Source: Cytophaga sp051961495 (GTDB lineage: Bacteria > Bacteroidota > Bacteroidia > Cytophagales > Cytophagaceae). Taken from it: a stretch of DNA of 7,268 bases. The stretch's first letter is position 1. Every line of letters starts with the position of its first letter. The translations under genes were made by a program, and so were the position numbers. The notes beneath the pieces are model-generated. The model was not told where the DNA came from, ran no database searches, and worked only from the letters and a program-made list of their open reading frames with translations. Shown one piece after another: positions 1 through 6,466 of the stretch. Location: assembly GCF_051961495.1 (NCBI RefSeq), contig NZ_JBQCDF010000237.1, positions 1-7,268 on the forward strand, given 5' to 3'.

Positions 1-39
1 AGCATCCAAATCATCAACAATTAAACAGCGCATTTTCAT
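1..39 (-). CDS. Probable response regulator, N-terminus only (runs off left edge)
   Basis: Reading the minus strand from an ATG at 39 gives MKMRCLIVDDLDA before the window ends. A short hydrophobic strand (CLIV) followed by two aspartates (DD) is the typical opening of a response-regulator receiver domain; in that family this acidic pair helps bind Mg2+ near the phosphorylated aspartate further in. Bacteroidota regulators of the LytTR type often begin in very similar fashion, but the output domain lies outside the window, so the subclass is a guess. An alternative start is the second Met at 33. The gene begins 8 nt after the mgtE stop codon on the same strand, so it is probably the third gene of a rsmA-mgtE-regulator transcript. 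No Shine-Dalgarno sequence is visible. Thirteen codons are weak evidence; the call rests on the motif and the tight spacing. Confidence 0.55.
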   Translation of the reverse strand, partial: MKMRCLIVDDLDA

Positions 40-47
40 ACATGGTT

Positions 48-1400
48 TTAAAAGGTATAAAGTAAATGTGCGACCGAAAAATAAATTCCTAATCCTAACA
101 GATCATTCGCTGTTGTAATAAACGGACCTGAAGCCAGTGCCGGATTTACACCAAATCTGAATAAAATCAATGGAGTGATCGTACCCATAAAGGAAGATAC
201 CAATACCACACAAAACAATGCAATGGAAACCGTAATAGCCAGGTCTAGCTCCTGCTTTAAAACAATATTGAAAATAAATACCAACGTAGAAATTGCAACG
301 CCATTAATCAACGAAACGATAAATCCTTTCAGAAAGCGATCCAGTTCCATGCCAATATAAGTAGAATCTCTGGCCAATGATTGTACAATCATGGAAGAAG
401 ACTGGATACCCACGTTACCGCCGGTAGCTGTAATTAATGGTATAAAGAATGCCATGGCAGTAACCTGGTGAATCACATTTTCAAACAAGCCAATAAACTG
501 TGCCCCTAAAATTCCTCCGATCATGCCCACGATCAGCCAGGGCAAACGGCTTTTGGAAAGCAGCCATACGGAATCGTCTTCCTCTGCATCATTCGAGATA
601 CCGGCCATCATCTGACGTTCCAGATCGGCTTGTTCGGTGATCAAATCGATAACGTCATCAATGGTAATCCGGCCCAATAACTTACCTTGTATATTTACGA
701 CCGGTACCGTTTCCAAATCGTACTTACGCATCAGGTCTGCCACTTCAGTTCCGCTTCTGTATGATTCTATACTTTTCACCATCGGGTCAAAGATATCAGC
801 AACAATTGCATGTTCATCCGATAGCAATAATTTTTTCAATGATAGTAAACCGAGTAACCGCATATTGTCATCAACAACATAGACAGAAAATACTTTGTCT
901 ACATTCTTGGATTGAGCGCGGATCTCTTCAATACAACGGTCGATTGTCCAGTTCAGGTTGGCTTTTATTAATTCTTTCGCCATCAAACCGCCGGCACAAT
1001 CTTCATCGTAATGCAACAGGTCAATAATGTGGTCTGCCTTCTCCGGGTTCCGGATAAACGCGATTACCTCTTCACCTGTCTGGATAGAAAGTTCATTGAT
1101 GATATCAACAGCATCATCTGAATCTATATATTCAATAAAAGCTGCGATCTTCTCAGGAGAATAATTTTTTAAGATCCGCAAACGGATATCCGTATCCAAT
1201 TCAGAAATAACCTGCGCACTTCTTTCTGTTGAAAGTATATTTAACAGCACCACAGACTCTTCCGTCTCAAGCTCATATAAAATGGTCGACAGATCCTGTT
1301 CAGGAATTTCCTCAACCAGTTCAAGCACAGCTTCGCTGTCTGCAAGCGTTAAATGCTGCTGCAGTACCTGGATAAATTCTTCTGTCAGTTCAAATGCCAT
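48..1400 (-). CDS. mgtE: Magnesium transporter MgtE
   Basis: A 450-residue protein with the full MgtE architecture. It starts with an acidic helical N domain (about residues 10-125), followed by two CBS domains (about 130-255; the second includes TVPVV at 231-235 and GRITIDDV at 243-250). A connecting helix follows, then a membrane domain (about 285-450) with roughly five hydrophobic segments. The membrane part has the family signature PLITATGGNVGIQ (321-333) and, near the C-terminus, NPALASGP (419-426) and TTANDLLG (429-436). Asp433 aligns with the pore Mg2+-binding aspartate of characterised MgtE channels. In the family, the cytosolic domains sense Mg2+ and close the pore when it is plentiful; the protein acts in the inner membrane as a homodimer. 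Length is normal and nothing is broken. The start codon lies 2 nt from the end of rsmA (1 nt between), which implies co-transcription and probably translational coupling. Identification is secure; the exact ion preference is inferred from the family. Confidence 0.96.
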   Translation of the reverse strand: MAFELTEEFIQVLQQHLTLADSEAVLELVEEIPEQDLSTILYELETEESVVLLNILSTERSAQVISELDTDIRLRILKNYSPEKIAAFIEYIDSDDAVDIINELSIQTGEEVIAFIRNPEKADHIIDLLHYDEDCAGGLMAKELIKANLNWTIDRCIEEIRAQSKNVDKVFSVYVVDDNMRLLGLLSLKKLLLSDEHAIVADIFDPMVKSIESYRSGTEVADLMRKYDLETVPVVNIQGKLLGRITIDDVIDLITEQADLERQMMAGISNDAEEDDSVWLLSKSRLPWLIVGMIGGILGAQFIGLFENVIHQVTAMAFFIPLITATGGNVGIQSSSMIVQSLARDSTYIGMELDRFLKGFIVSLINGVAISTLVFIFNIVLKQELDLAITVSIALFCVVLVSSFMGTITPLILFRFGVNPALASGPFITTANDLLGLGIYFSVAHLLYTF

Positions 1401-1401
1401 A

Positions 1402-2178
1402 CTATTTACCTGAAATCAAATTTGTCAATTCAAAAAACTCCTCCACAGATAATTGTTCTGCCCGTTTATCAAAGATAGGTAAATCCATAGATATGTTTTG
1501 CACGTTCACTGATTTGAGCGCATTTCTTAATGTTTTACGTCTCATGTTAAAGCCAGCCTTAACAACTTTGAAAAACAGATCTTCATTACATGGTAACGTT
1601 ACGCGATCGTTTCTTCTTAAACGTATCACGCCAGACTTCACTTTCGGTGGTGGTGTAAAGACATGTTCATGTACCGTAAACAAATATTCTATATCATAAT
1701 ATGCCTGCAGTAAAACGCTTGTGATACCATAGGTTTTATTGCCATTCTTTGCAGCAAAACGTTCGGCAACTTCTTTCTGAAACATCCCGACAACTTCAGG
1801 GATCTGTTCTCTGAAATCAAGTACTTTAAATAAAATCTCTGTAGAAATATTATAAGGGAAATTGCCAATGATCGCAAAAGATCCAGGATACCATTCTGAT
1901 AGATTGGCCTTTAAAAAATCGCCATGAATAACATCCGCTTCTTTTAATGGAAAAACTTTCTTCAGGTATTGAATGGATTCACCATCAATATCTACCACAC
2001 GGGTATGATATTCTTTATGCTCAAGCAGGTACCTGGTTAATACACCCATTCCCGGTCCTATCTCAAGCACTTCTGAATAATTACCATGAAGTGTCAAAGC
2101 TTCAACAATATCTCTGGCGATTTGCTGATCATTCAAAAAGTGCTGTCCTAAATGTTTTTTTGCTTTAACCTTTTCCAT
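1402..2178 (-). CDS. rsmA: 16S rRNA (adenine(1518)-N6/adenine(1519)-N6)-dimethyltransferase RsmA (KsgA)
   Basis: A 258-residue protein, close to the family's usual length. It dimethylates two adjacent adenines in the 3'-terminal helix of 16S rRNA, using S-adenosylmethionine, late in small-subunit assembly. The N-terminus KKHLGQHFLND (7-17) is the classic KsgA opening. SAM-binding motif I is EIGPGMGVLT (39-48), the acidic ribose-binding position is in VVDID (61-65), and GDF (86-88) follows. The catalytic motif IV is NFPYNI (106-111, consensus N-L/F-P-Y). The C-terminal part has FTPPPKVKSGV (174-184) and RRKTLRNAL (213-221), both typical of the family. It begins at the ATG at 2178; the leader reads ATTCGGGAAT with no Shine-Dalgarno sequence. 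It is the first gene of a minus-strand run with mgtE. It sits back to back with pdxA, a gene that is also its neighbour in enterobacteria, but there on the same strand. Confidence 0.97.
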   Translation of the reverse strand: MEKVKAKKHLGQHFLNDQQIARDIVEALTLHGNYSEVLEIGPGMGVLTRYLLEHKEYHTRVVDIDGESIQYLKKVFPLKEADVIHGDFLKANLSEWYPGSFAIIGNFPYNISTEILFKVLDFREQIPEVVGMFQKEVAERFAAKNGNKTYGITSVLLQAYYDIEYLFTVHEHVFTPPPKVKSGVIRLRRNDRVTLPCNEDLFFKVVKAGFNMRRKTLRNALKSVNVQNISMDLPIFDKRAEQLSVEEFFELTNLISGK

Positions 2179-2280
2179 ATTCCCGAATTTTGCCCGAAGT
2201 TACATAACTCCTTTCAGCAATCCATATTCAGTTTATGAAGGATATAAACAATAACTTGTATGAAGGAAGGCTATAAAAGT

Positions 2281-2308
2281 AAAAAGCCTCCGACGAAAGA
2301 GGCTTTTT
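2281..2308. terminator. Bidirectional rho-independent terminator
   Basis: A perfect 10-bp inverted repeat, AAAAAGCCTC (2281-2290) and GAGGCTTTTT (2299-2308), encloses an 8-nt loop. The GC-rich core (GCCTC/GAGGC) is followed by five U in either direction, so it should terminate on both strands. On the minus strand, a second T-rich tract (ACTTTTA) follows. It lies 102 nt upstream of the rsmA start and 242 nt upstream of pdxA, and neither gene ends here. It may therefore insulate the two transcription units, attenuate rsmA if that promoter lies further upstream, or end a small RNA. Confidence 0.8.
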
Positions 2309-2512
2309 AGGAAACATTACTACTTTAACTAAACGAGCAAGAATTGTTAAAGATTTTTCAAACTAAAAATAGCTACGAATAAAATTTAAGAGCTATCCGC
2401 ATCTGTTGTTATATACCCCGGAATAAGTCTTAAGTAACCGGATTTATAGGAGTTTTTTTAGAATAAATTTTCAATTGATTGAATTATATAAAGAATTGTA
2501 AAACTTCTGTGA

Positions 2513-2533
2513 TATCTTTTGACTATCTTTGAC
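2513..2533 (+). promoter_or_regulatory. pdxA promoter, Bacteroidota -7 box (tandem copy)
   Basis: TATCTTTG at 2524-2531 matches the Bacteroidota sigma-A -7 consensus TAnnTTTG exactly and lies 19 nt ahead of the pdxA ATG. That predicts a very short 5' leader. Just upstream, TATCTTTTGAC (2513-2523) is an imperfect tandem copy of TATCTTTGAC (2524-2533). For the -33 element (TTTG), the nearest candidate is ATTG at 2495-2498. It is 25 nt from the downstream box and 14 nt from the upstream copy, and neither gap is the usual 19-21 nt. The -7 call is good; the -33 element is uncertain. Confidence 0.6.
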
Positions 2534-2550
2534 TTGAATAAATTTATAAA

Positions 2551-3576
2551 ATGACACCAACTATAGCATTTGACAGACCGATCATAGGAATTACTCTTGG
2601 TGATTTTAATGGCGTGGGTCCGGAATTGATACTAAAAACTTTTTCTGAGCAAAAAATATTAAAAATTTGTATTCCAGTCATTTACGGAAATTATAAATTA
2701 TTTGCGAAGTATAAAAAAATCCTTGGCCTGTACGATGATTTGAATTTTCATTCTATAAAATCTATTTCTGAAGTTCAGCCACGCAAGATCAATTTAATGG
2801 TTTGCTGGGAAGATGATTACGAGGTAACTCCGGGCCAGCCGAGTAAAGAATCCGGCAAAGCCGCGTTTTTATCATTGGAGAAAGCCGTTACGGATGCACT
2901 TGCCGGAAACATCCAGGCAATTGTAACTGCTCCGATTGATAAAAAGAATATCCAGCAGGAAGGTTTTGCCTTTGCCGGCCATACAGAATACCTGGCAGAA
3001 CGCTGCAATGTAAAAGATAACCTCATGGTAATGGTTAGTCCAACCATGAAGGTAGCTCTTGCAACTGCCCATATTGGCATTGCTCAGATTTCAGCGAACC
3101 TTACAAGAGAACGTTTGCTTACAAAAATCAATCTTCTGTATCATTCCCTGAAAAATGACTTCGGAATTATAAAACCCAAAATTGCCGTTTTAGGTCTGAA
3201 TCCTCATGCCGGAGAAAACGGAATGATGGGTACAGAAGAACAAACATTGATTGCTCCTATCGTTAAAGAATTAAAAGACAAAGGTTTGTTAATATTCGGT
3301 CCATATCCGGCAGACGGTTTTTTTGGCCAACATCATTACTCAAAGTTTGATGGAGTATTGGCGATGTACCATGACCAGGGACTGGCGCCGTTTAAGGCTT
3401 TATGTTTTAACGAAGGCGTTAATTTTACCGGAGGGTTGCCATTTATCCGCACTTCTCCCGATCATGGAACCGCGTATGACCTTGCCGGAAAGAATTTAGT
3501 AGAGGAAGATTCGTTCCGTTCAGCAATTTATTTAGCCTGTGACTTGGTAAAAAACAGCCAGTTGGTTAAAAAATAA
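2551..3576 (+). CDS. pdxA: 4-hydroxythreonine-4-phosphate dehydrogenase PdxA
   Basis: A 341-residue protein of normal family length. It oxidises 4-phosphohydroxy-L-threonine with NAD(P)+; the product decarboxylates to the aminoketone that PdxJ joins with deoxyxylulose phosphate in the DXP-dependent route to vitamin B6. The N-terminus has GITLGDFNGVGPE (13-25). The substrate-binding motif is AGHTEYLAE (142-150). Three histidines fit the metal-ligand positions known from the E. coli enzyme: His174 in TAHIGI, His219 in GLNPHAGE and His274 in MYHDQGLAPFK. The C-terminal signature is FTGGLPFIRTSPDHG (292-306). Translation starts at the ATG at 2551 after an A/T-only stretch with no Shine-Dalgarno sequence. 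It has its own promoter. No terminator is visible after the stop, so transcription could run on into the DUF177-rpmF operon 83 nt downstream. It lies next to rsmA but in the opposite direction. Confidence 0.96.
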   Translation: MTPTIAFDRPIIGITLGDFNGVGPELILKTFSEQKILKICIPVIYGNYKLFAKYKKILGLYDDLNFHSIKSISEVQPRKINLMVCWEDDYEVTPGQPSKESGKAAFLSLEKAVTDALAGNIQAIVTAPIDKKNIQQEGFAFAGHTEYLAERCNVKDNLMVMVSPTMKVALATAHIGIAQISANLTRERLLTKINLLYHSLKNDFGIIKPKIAVLGLNPHAGENGMMGTEEQTLIAPIVKELKDKGLLIFGPYPADGFFGQHHYSKFDGVLAMYHDQGLAPFKALCFNEGVNFTGGLPFIRTSPDHGTAYDLAGKNLVEEDSFRSAIYLACDLVKNSQLVKK

Positions 3577-3607
3577 CTGAAAATGAGGAAATATGAATCC
3601 ACAACCC

Positions 3608-3638
3608 TTTTTTAAATCAATTGAATATTATAACTTTG
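3608..3638 (+). promoter_or_regulatory. Promoter of the DUF177-rpmF-plsX-fabH operon
   Basis: TAACTTTG at 3631-3638 is an exact match to the Bacteroidota -7 consensus TAnnTTTG. The T-run at 3608-3611 (TTTT, three of four matches to the -33 TTTG) is 19 nt upstream, which is the expected spacing. The start codon is 21 nt after the -7 box, so the transcript leader would be short. This is the better-formed of the promoters in the window. Confidence 0.65.
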
Positions 3639-3659
3639 CACCCCATCCTATAATAGTGT

Positions 3660-4229
3660 ATGGAAAAGAATAAGTTAAGAGATTTTGATATAGAGATATC
3701 CAATATCAAGGAAAACGTACTCCACAAGTATGATTTCCAGCTTAACGATACCTTCTTTACATTATTTGAAGATAGCTTAATCCAGAAGGGATTATTGGAA
3801 GCAGTTGTTGAACTTGAAAAGACGCCCTTATTAATCCGCATGAACTTTATCATTAAAGGTCGTGTAGAATTAATCTGCGACCGTTCTTTAGATCCGTTTG
3901 AACAACCGATTTCATCTGAGCAGCTCCTCTTATTCAAGTATGCTGAAGAAGACGGAGAGATTACAGAAGAAATCATTGGCATAAAAAGAGAAACCATAAA
4001 AATTAATGTTGCTCAATATATTTATGAGTTCATTAATTTAGAGGTACCGATAAAAAAACTTCATCCGCGTTTCCAGGCAGAAGAAGAGTCTGATAATGAA
4101 GAAGAAACATTATTGATCTATTCTACTGAAGATGAAAATGAAGAAAAGAGTGAATCATCTGCTGAAGATTTAATAGATCCGAGGTGGTTGGCACTAAAGA
4201 GTTTAAAAGATAAAAGTAAGTTAAACTAG
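3660..4229 (+). CDS. DUF177 (YceD-family) protein upstream of rpmF
   Basis: A 189-residue soluble acidic protein of the YceD/DUF177 family, whose members are almost always encoded directly before rpmF. The family has been linked to 23S rRNA metabolism and ribosome assembly in bacteria and plastids, but a precise biochemical activity is not settled. Family features seen here are GRVELICDRSLDPF (67-80), the segment NVAQYIYEFINLEVPIKKLHP (116-136) and the C-terminal DPRWLALKSLKD (173-184). The usual Cys-x-x-Cys pair in the first motif is reduced to one cysteine: Cys73 is present, but the second position is Ser76. A strongly acidic, low-complexity stretch (about 141-170, rich in Glu, Asp and Ser) precedes the conserved C-terminus and is probably disordered. 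It is the first gene of the operon, 10 nt before rpmF. The family assignment is firm; the function is known only by association. Confidence 0.85.
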   Translation: MEKNKLRDFDIEISNIKENVLHKYDFQLNDTFFTLFEDSLIQKGLLEAVVELEKTPLLIRMNFIIKGRVELICDRSLDPFEQPISSEQLLLFKYAEEDGEITEEIIGIKRETIKINVAQYIYEFINLEVPIKKLHPRFQAEEESDNEEETLLIYSTEDENEEKSESSAEDLIDPRWLALKSLKDKSKLN

Positions 4230-4239
4230 TAATAAAGAA

Positions 4240-4425
4240 ATGGCTCATCCTAAACGCAAAATTTCCAAAACAAGGAGAGACAAGAGAAGAACTCACTACA
4301 AAGCGGTTGCTTCTCAGTTTGTTGAATGCTCTAATTGCAGCGCACCTGTCCTACTTCATATAGTTTGTCCGGAATGTGGATACTATAGAGGTAAATTGGC
4401 AATCGAAAAAGCCTTAGCAGTATAA
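4240..4425 (+). CDS. rpmF: 50S ribosomal protein L32 (bL32)
   Basis: A 61-residue basic protein with the canonical bL32 N-terminus MAHPKRKISKTRRDKRRTHY. It has a zinc ribbon formed by Cys30-x-x-Cys33 and Cys43-x-x-Cys46 (ECSNCS and CPECG). It is therefore the zinc-binding (C+) form rather than a cysteine-free paralogue. It is a structural protein of the large ribosomal subunit. The leader AATAAAGAA is A-rich, with no Shine-Dalgarno sequence. It sits between the DUF177 gene and plsX (4 nt gap), the same rpmF-plsX-fabH linkage found in many phyla, which couples ribosome production to lipid synthesis. Confidence 0.98.
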   Translation: MAHPKRKISKTRRDKRRTHYKAVASQFVECSNCSAPVLLHIVCPECGYYRGKLAIEKALAV

Positions 4426-4429
4426 TCTG

Positions 4430-5368
4430 ATGAGGTTAGCACTAGATGCGATGGGAGGAGATTTTGCTCCCAAGGCTATCATTGAGGGTGCCATCCTAGC
4501 CTCTGATTCTCTTCCTGCCGATGCAGAAATTATTCTAATCGGCAAGGAGCAGCTAATCCGTGAACATTTGTCTCAGCTTGAAGGAAACAAGAGCAGAATA
4601 CAAATTGTTCATGCCGATGAGGTAATCAGCATGGCTGAACATCCTACAAAAGCCTTTTCACAAAAACCTAATTCCAGTATAGCGGTAGGTTTCCATTTAC
4701 TGAAACAAAAAGAGGTTGACGCTTTTTGCAGTGCAGGAAACACAGGTGCTATGCTTGTAGGGTCTATGTTTAGTATCAAACCTATCGAAGGTATTCTTCG
4801 TCCTGGTATTGCCGGTTTTATGCCGCAAGAATCAGGACGTTTTGCTGTTATCATAGATGTTGGTGCAAACGCAGATTGTAAGCCAGAAATGCTTGCTCAG
4901 TTTGCGGTGATCGGTTCTTTATACACGAAATATGTATTCGGAATCGAAAACCCGAAAGTGGGTCTAATGAATCTTGGAGAAGAAGAAGAAAAAGGAACGA
5001 TCCTTACGTTAGCTGCTCACCAGCTGATCAAGGATCTGGACAATATCAACTTCGTAGGAAACATTGAAGGTAGAGATTTATTTAACAACAAAGCAGACGT
5101 AATTGTTTGCGATGGGTATACAGGCAATATCATCCTGAAAATGGGTGAAACGTTTTATGATTTAGTTTCTAAGCGTGGATTTGATGACAACTTCTTTAAC
5201 ATGTTCAATTATGAAGAAGTCGGCGGTAGTCCTATTTTAGGAGTGAATGGCAACGTAATCATTGGTCATGGAATATCTTCGCCAAAGGCAGTCAAAAATA
5301 TGATGCACCAGGCATACCAATTAACACAAGCCAAAATCTCCGAAAAAATTAAAAACGCATACAGCTAA
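4430..5368 (+). CDS. plsX: Phosphate acyltransferase PlsX
   Basis: A 312-residue enzyme at the short end of the normal family range. It converts acyl-ACP and inorganic phosphate to acyl-phosphate, the donor that PlsY uses to acylate glycerol-3-phosphate at the start of phospholipid synthesis; it acts as a peripheral membrane protein. Family motifs run the whole length: LALDAMGGDFAPK (3-15), SAGNTGAMLVGSMF (101-114), IIDVGANADCKPEMLAQFA (141-159), VGLMNLGEEEEKGT (177-190), FVGNIEGRDLF (208-218), DGYTGNIILK (228-237) and GGSPILGVNG (265-274), with IGHGISSPKAV following. The gene starts 4 nt after the rpmF stop, so translational coupling is likely. It ends 16 nt before fabH. The open reading frame is intact and the motifs are unbroken. 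Confidence 0.97.
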   Translation: MRLALDAMGGDFAPKAIIEGAILASDSLPADAEIILIGKEQLIREHLSQLEGNKSRIQIVHADEVISMAEHPTKAFSQKPNSSIAVGFHLLKQKEVDAFCSAGNTGAMLVGSMFSIKPIEGILRPGIAGFMPQESGRFAVIIDVGANADCKPEMLAQFAVIGSLYTKYVFGIENPKVGLMNLGEEEEKGTILTLAAHQLIKDLDNINFVGNIEGRDLFNNKADVIVCDGYTGNIILKMGETFYDLVSKRGFDDNFFNMFNYEEVGGSPILGVNGNVIIGHGISSPKAVKNMMHQAYQLTQAKISEKIKNAYS

Positions 5369-5384
5369 TCTCAACAACTAGAAG

Positions 5385-6383
5385 ATGGGCAATGTAAAGG
5401 CATGTATCACCGGTATTGCAGGGTATGTACCGGATTATATTTTAACAAATCAAGAATTAGAACAACTCGTTGAAACATCTGATGAGTGGATTCTTTCTAG
5501 AACAGGTATCAAAGAACGTCGCATTTTAAAGGGAGAAGGCCTGGGTACTTCTCACATGGCAGAACAAGCAGTGAACAGCCTCCTTGCGAAAACGAATACC
5601 GATCCTTCCGATATCGATTTATTAATTTGCTGCACCACAACTCCTGATTATGTTTTCCCGGCTACAGGAAATTTAATCTCGGATATGTGTGGACTTAAAA
5701 ACGCTTTCAGTTATGACATGAACGCTGCATGTTCGGGTTTCTTATTCGGACTTGTAACGGGTTCACAATACATTGAAAGCGGCAAGTTTAAAAAAGTCAT
5801 TGTAGTAGGTGCAGATAAGATGTCTGCTATCGTAAACTACAAAGATCGTAATACATGTATTTTATTTGGTGATGGTGCCGGCGCAGTACTTCTGGAGCCG
5901 AATAACGAAGGTTATGGGGTTGTAGACAGCGTACTGAAAACAGACGGTTCCGGTGCACAGTACCTGATCATGAAAGGCGGCGGCAGCCGTCGTCCTGCTT
6001 CATTAGAGACTGTTATGAACAGCGAACATTTTGCTTACCAGGAAGGTGCAACTGTATTTAAATTCGCTGTAAAAAACATGTCTGATGTTGCTGCAGAGAT
6101 CATGGAACGTAACCAGCTTACTGGCGACAACGTGCAGTGGTTGGTACCGCACCAGGCAAATAAACGGATCATCAATGCTACTGCGGAACGCATGAATGTT
6201 GGACCGGAGAAAGTAATGGTGAACATTGAACGTTACGGAAATACCACAAGCGCTACGATTCCATTGGTGCTTTGGGACTATGAAAAACAACTTAAAAAAG
6301 GTGATAATTTAGTATTGGCTGCTTTTGGTGGTGGCTTTACCTGGGGATCTGTTTATTTGAAATGGGGTTACGATCCTAAATAA
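5385..6383 (+). CDS. fabH: 3-oxoacyl-[acyl-carrier-protein] synthase III (KAS III) FabH
   Basis: A 332-residue enzyme of usual length. It condenses a short acyl-CoA primer with malonyl-ACP, the first elongation step of type II fatty acid synthesis. The Cys-His-Asn catalytic triad is visible: Cys116 in NAACSGF, His256 in PHQANKRI and Asn286 in YGNTTSA. DEWILSRTGIKERR (33-46) is the CoA-binding/dimer-region signature, GDGAGAVLLE (162-171) is conserved, and GGGFTWGS (315-322) closes the active site. Whether the primer is acetyl-CoA or a branched acyl-CoA cannot be read from the motifs; Cytophagales commonly make iso-branched fatty acids, so a branched-primer preference is possible. It is the last gene of the tight DUF177-rpmF-plsX-fabH run and is followed by a 100-nt gap. 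No terminator hairpin with a U tract follows, so read-through to accB is possible. Confidence 0.97.
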   Translation: MGNVKACITGIAGYVPDYILTNQELEQLVETSDEWILSRTGIKERRILKGEGLGTSHMAEQAVNSLLAKTNTDPSDIDLLICCTTTPDYVFPATGNLISDMCGLKNAFSYDMNAACSGFLFGLVTGSQYIESGKFKKVIVVGADKMSAIVNYKDRNTCILFGDGAGAVLLEPNNEGYGVVDSVLKTDGSGAQYLIMKGGGSRRPASLETVMNSEHFAYQEGATVFKFAVKNMSDVAAEIMERNQLTGDNVQWLVPHQANKRIINATAERMNVGPEKVMVNIERYGNTTSATIPLVLWDYEKQLKKGDNLVLAAFGGGFTWGSVYLKWGYDPK

Positions 6384-6398
6384 ATAAACGCATTGTAA

Positions 6399-6430
6399 TT
6401 GTTTACTGAAATATTTAATACATAAGATTG
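6399..6430 (+). promoter_or_regulatory. Possible accBC promoter
   Basis: In the 100-nt gap between fabH and accB, TAAGATTG (6423-6430) is one base off the TAnnTTTG -7 box. TTG (6399-6401, preceded by A) lies 21 nt upstream as a -33 candidate. Transcription would start near 6437, giving a leader of about 45 nt that begins at the inverted repeat listed next. One mismatch in each element makes this only a candidate, but a gap this long inside an otherwise tight cluster is a reasonable place for a second promoter. Confidence 0.35.
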
Positions 6431-6437
6431 TTAACAC

Positions 6438-6466
6438 ATAACTGGTAAAACTTTTAAAACAGTTAT
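6438..6466. repeat. Inverted repeat upstream of accB
   Basis: ATAACTG (6438-6444) and CAGTTAT (6460-6466) are perfect reverse complements separated by 15 nt. The spacer itself contains TAA/TTA pairs around AACTT. This could be an operator-like dyad at or just after the possible accB promoter, or a weak AT-rich hairpin in the 5' leader of the transcript. It has no following U tract, so it is not a terminator. It ends 17 nt before the accB start codon. Confidence 0.45.

Larger units (their letters stand above)
2179..2550. other. Divergent intergenic region between rsmA and pdxA
   Basis: This 372-nt AT-rich region separates two genes transcribed away from each other. It contains a strong hairpin terminator (2281-2308) and the pdxA promoter region near 2495-2535. 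Between about 2309 and 2490 I find no convincing coding sequence, tRNA or recognisable riboswitch. A run of seven T (2453-2459) has no stable hairpin ahead of it: CCGG at 2418-2421 and at 2437-2440 could pair, but what lies between does not form a good stem. On the rsmA side, minus-strand TAACTTCG (2202-2195) is one base off the TAnnTTTG box and could be the rsmA promoter, but no TTTG lies at the expected distance, so I do not list it separately. A terminator in a divergent region is unexpected and leaves room for a small RNA. Confidence 0.6.

Noticed and set aside
1394..1699. A 101-codon plus-strand open frame opposite the rsmA 3' end.
   Set aside because: It is antisense to a well-conserved gene, and no family or promoter is recognisable; a shadow frame.
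2199..2213. On the minus strand, AAAGGAG followed by ATGTAA just upstream of rsmA resembles a ribosome site with a start-stop minimal frame.
   Set aside because: The GGAG to ATG spacing is only 2 nt, and genes in this window do not use Shine-Dalgarno sequences; more likely coincidence in the rsmA leader.
2260..2310. A 16-codon plus-strand reading frame (begins MKEGYKSKK) that spans the terminator hairpin and could look like a leader peptide for attenuation.
   Set aside because: The hairpin explains the sequence on its own, there is no run of regulatory codons, no promoter or Shine-Dalgarno sequence was found ahead of it, and the next plus-strand gene is 240 nt away. It is most likely chance.
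2418..2459. A possible second terminator: CCGG...CCGG followed by seven T.
   Set aside because: Only four base pairs can form, around a 15-nt loop with no good inner stem, and the T run is separated from the second arm by 12 nt.
3617..3997. A 126-codon minus-strand open frame opposite the DUF177 gene.
   Set aside because: It is antisense to a conserved gene, has no recognisable protein features (Ser/Asn-rich shadow composition), and covers the operon promoter region.
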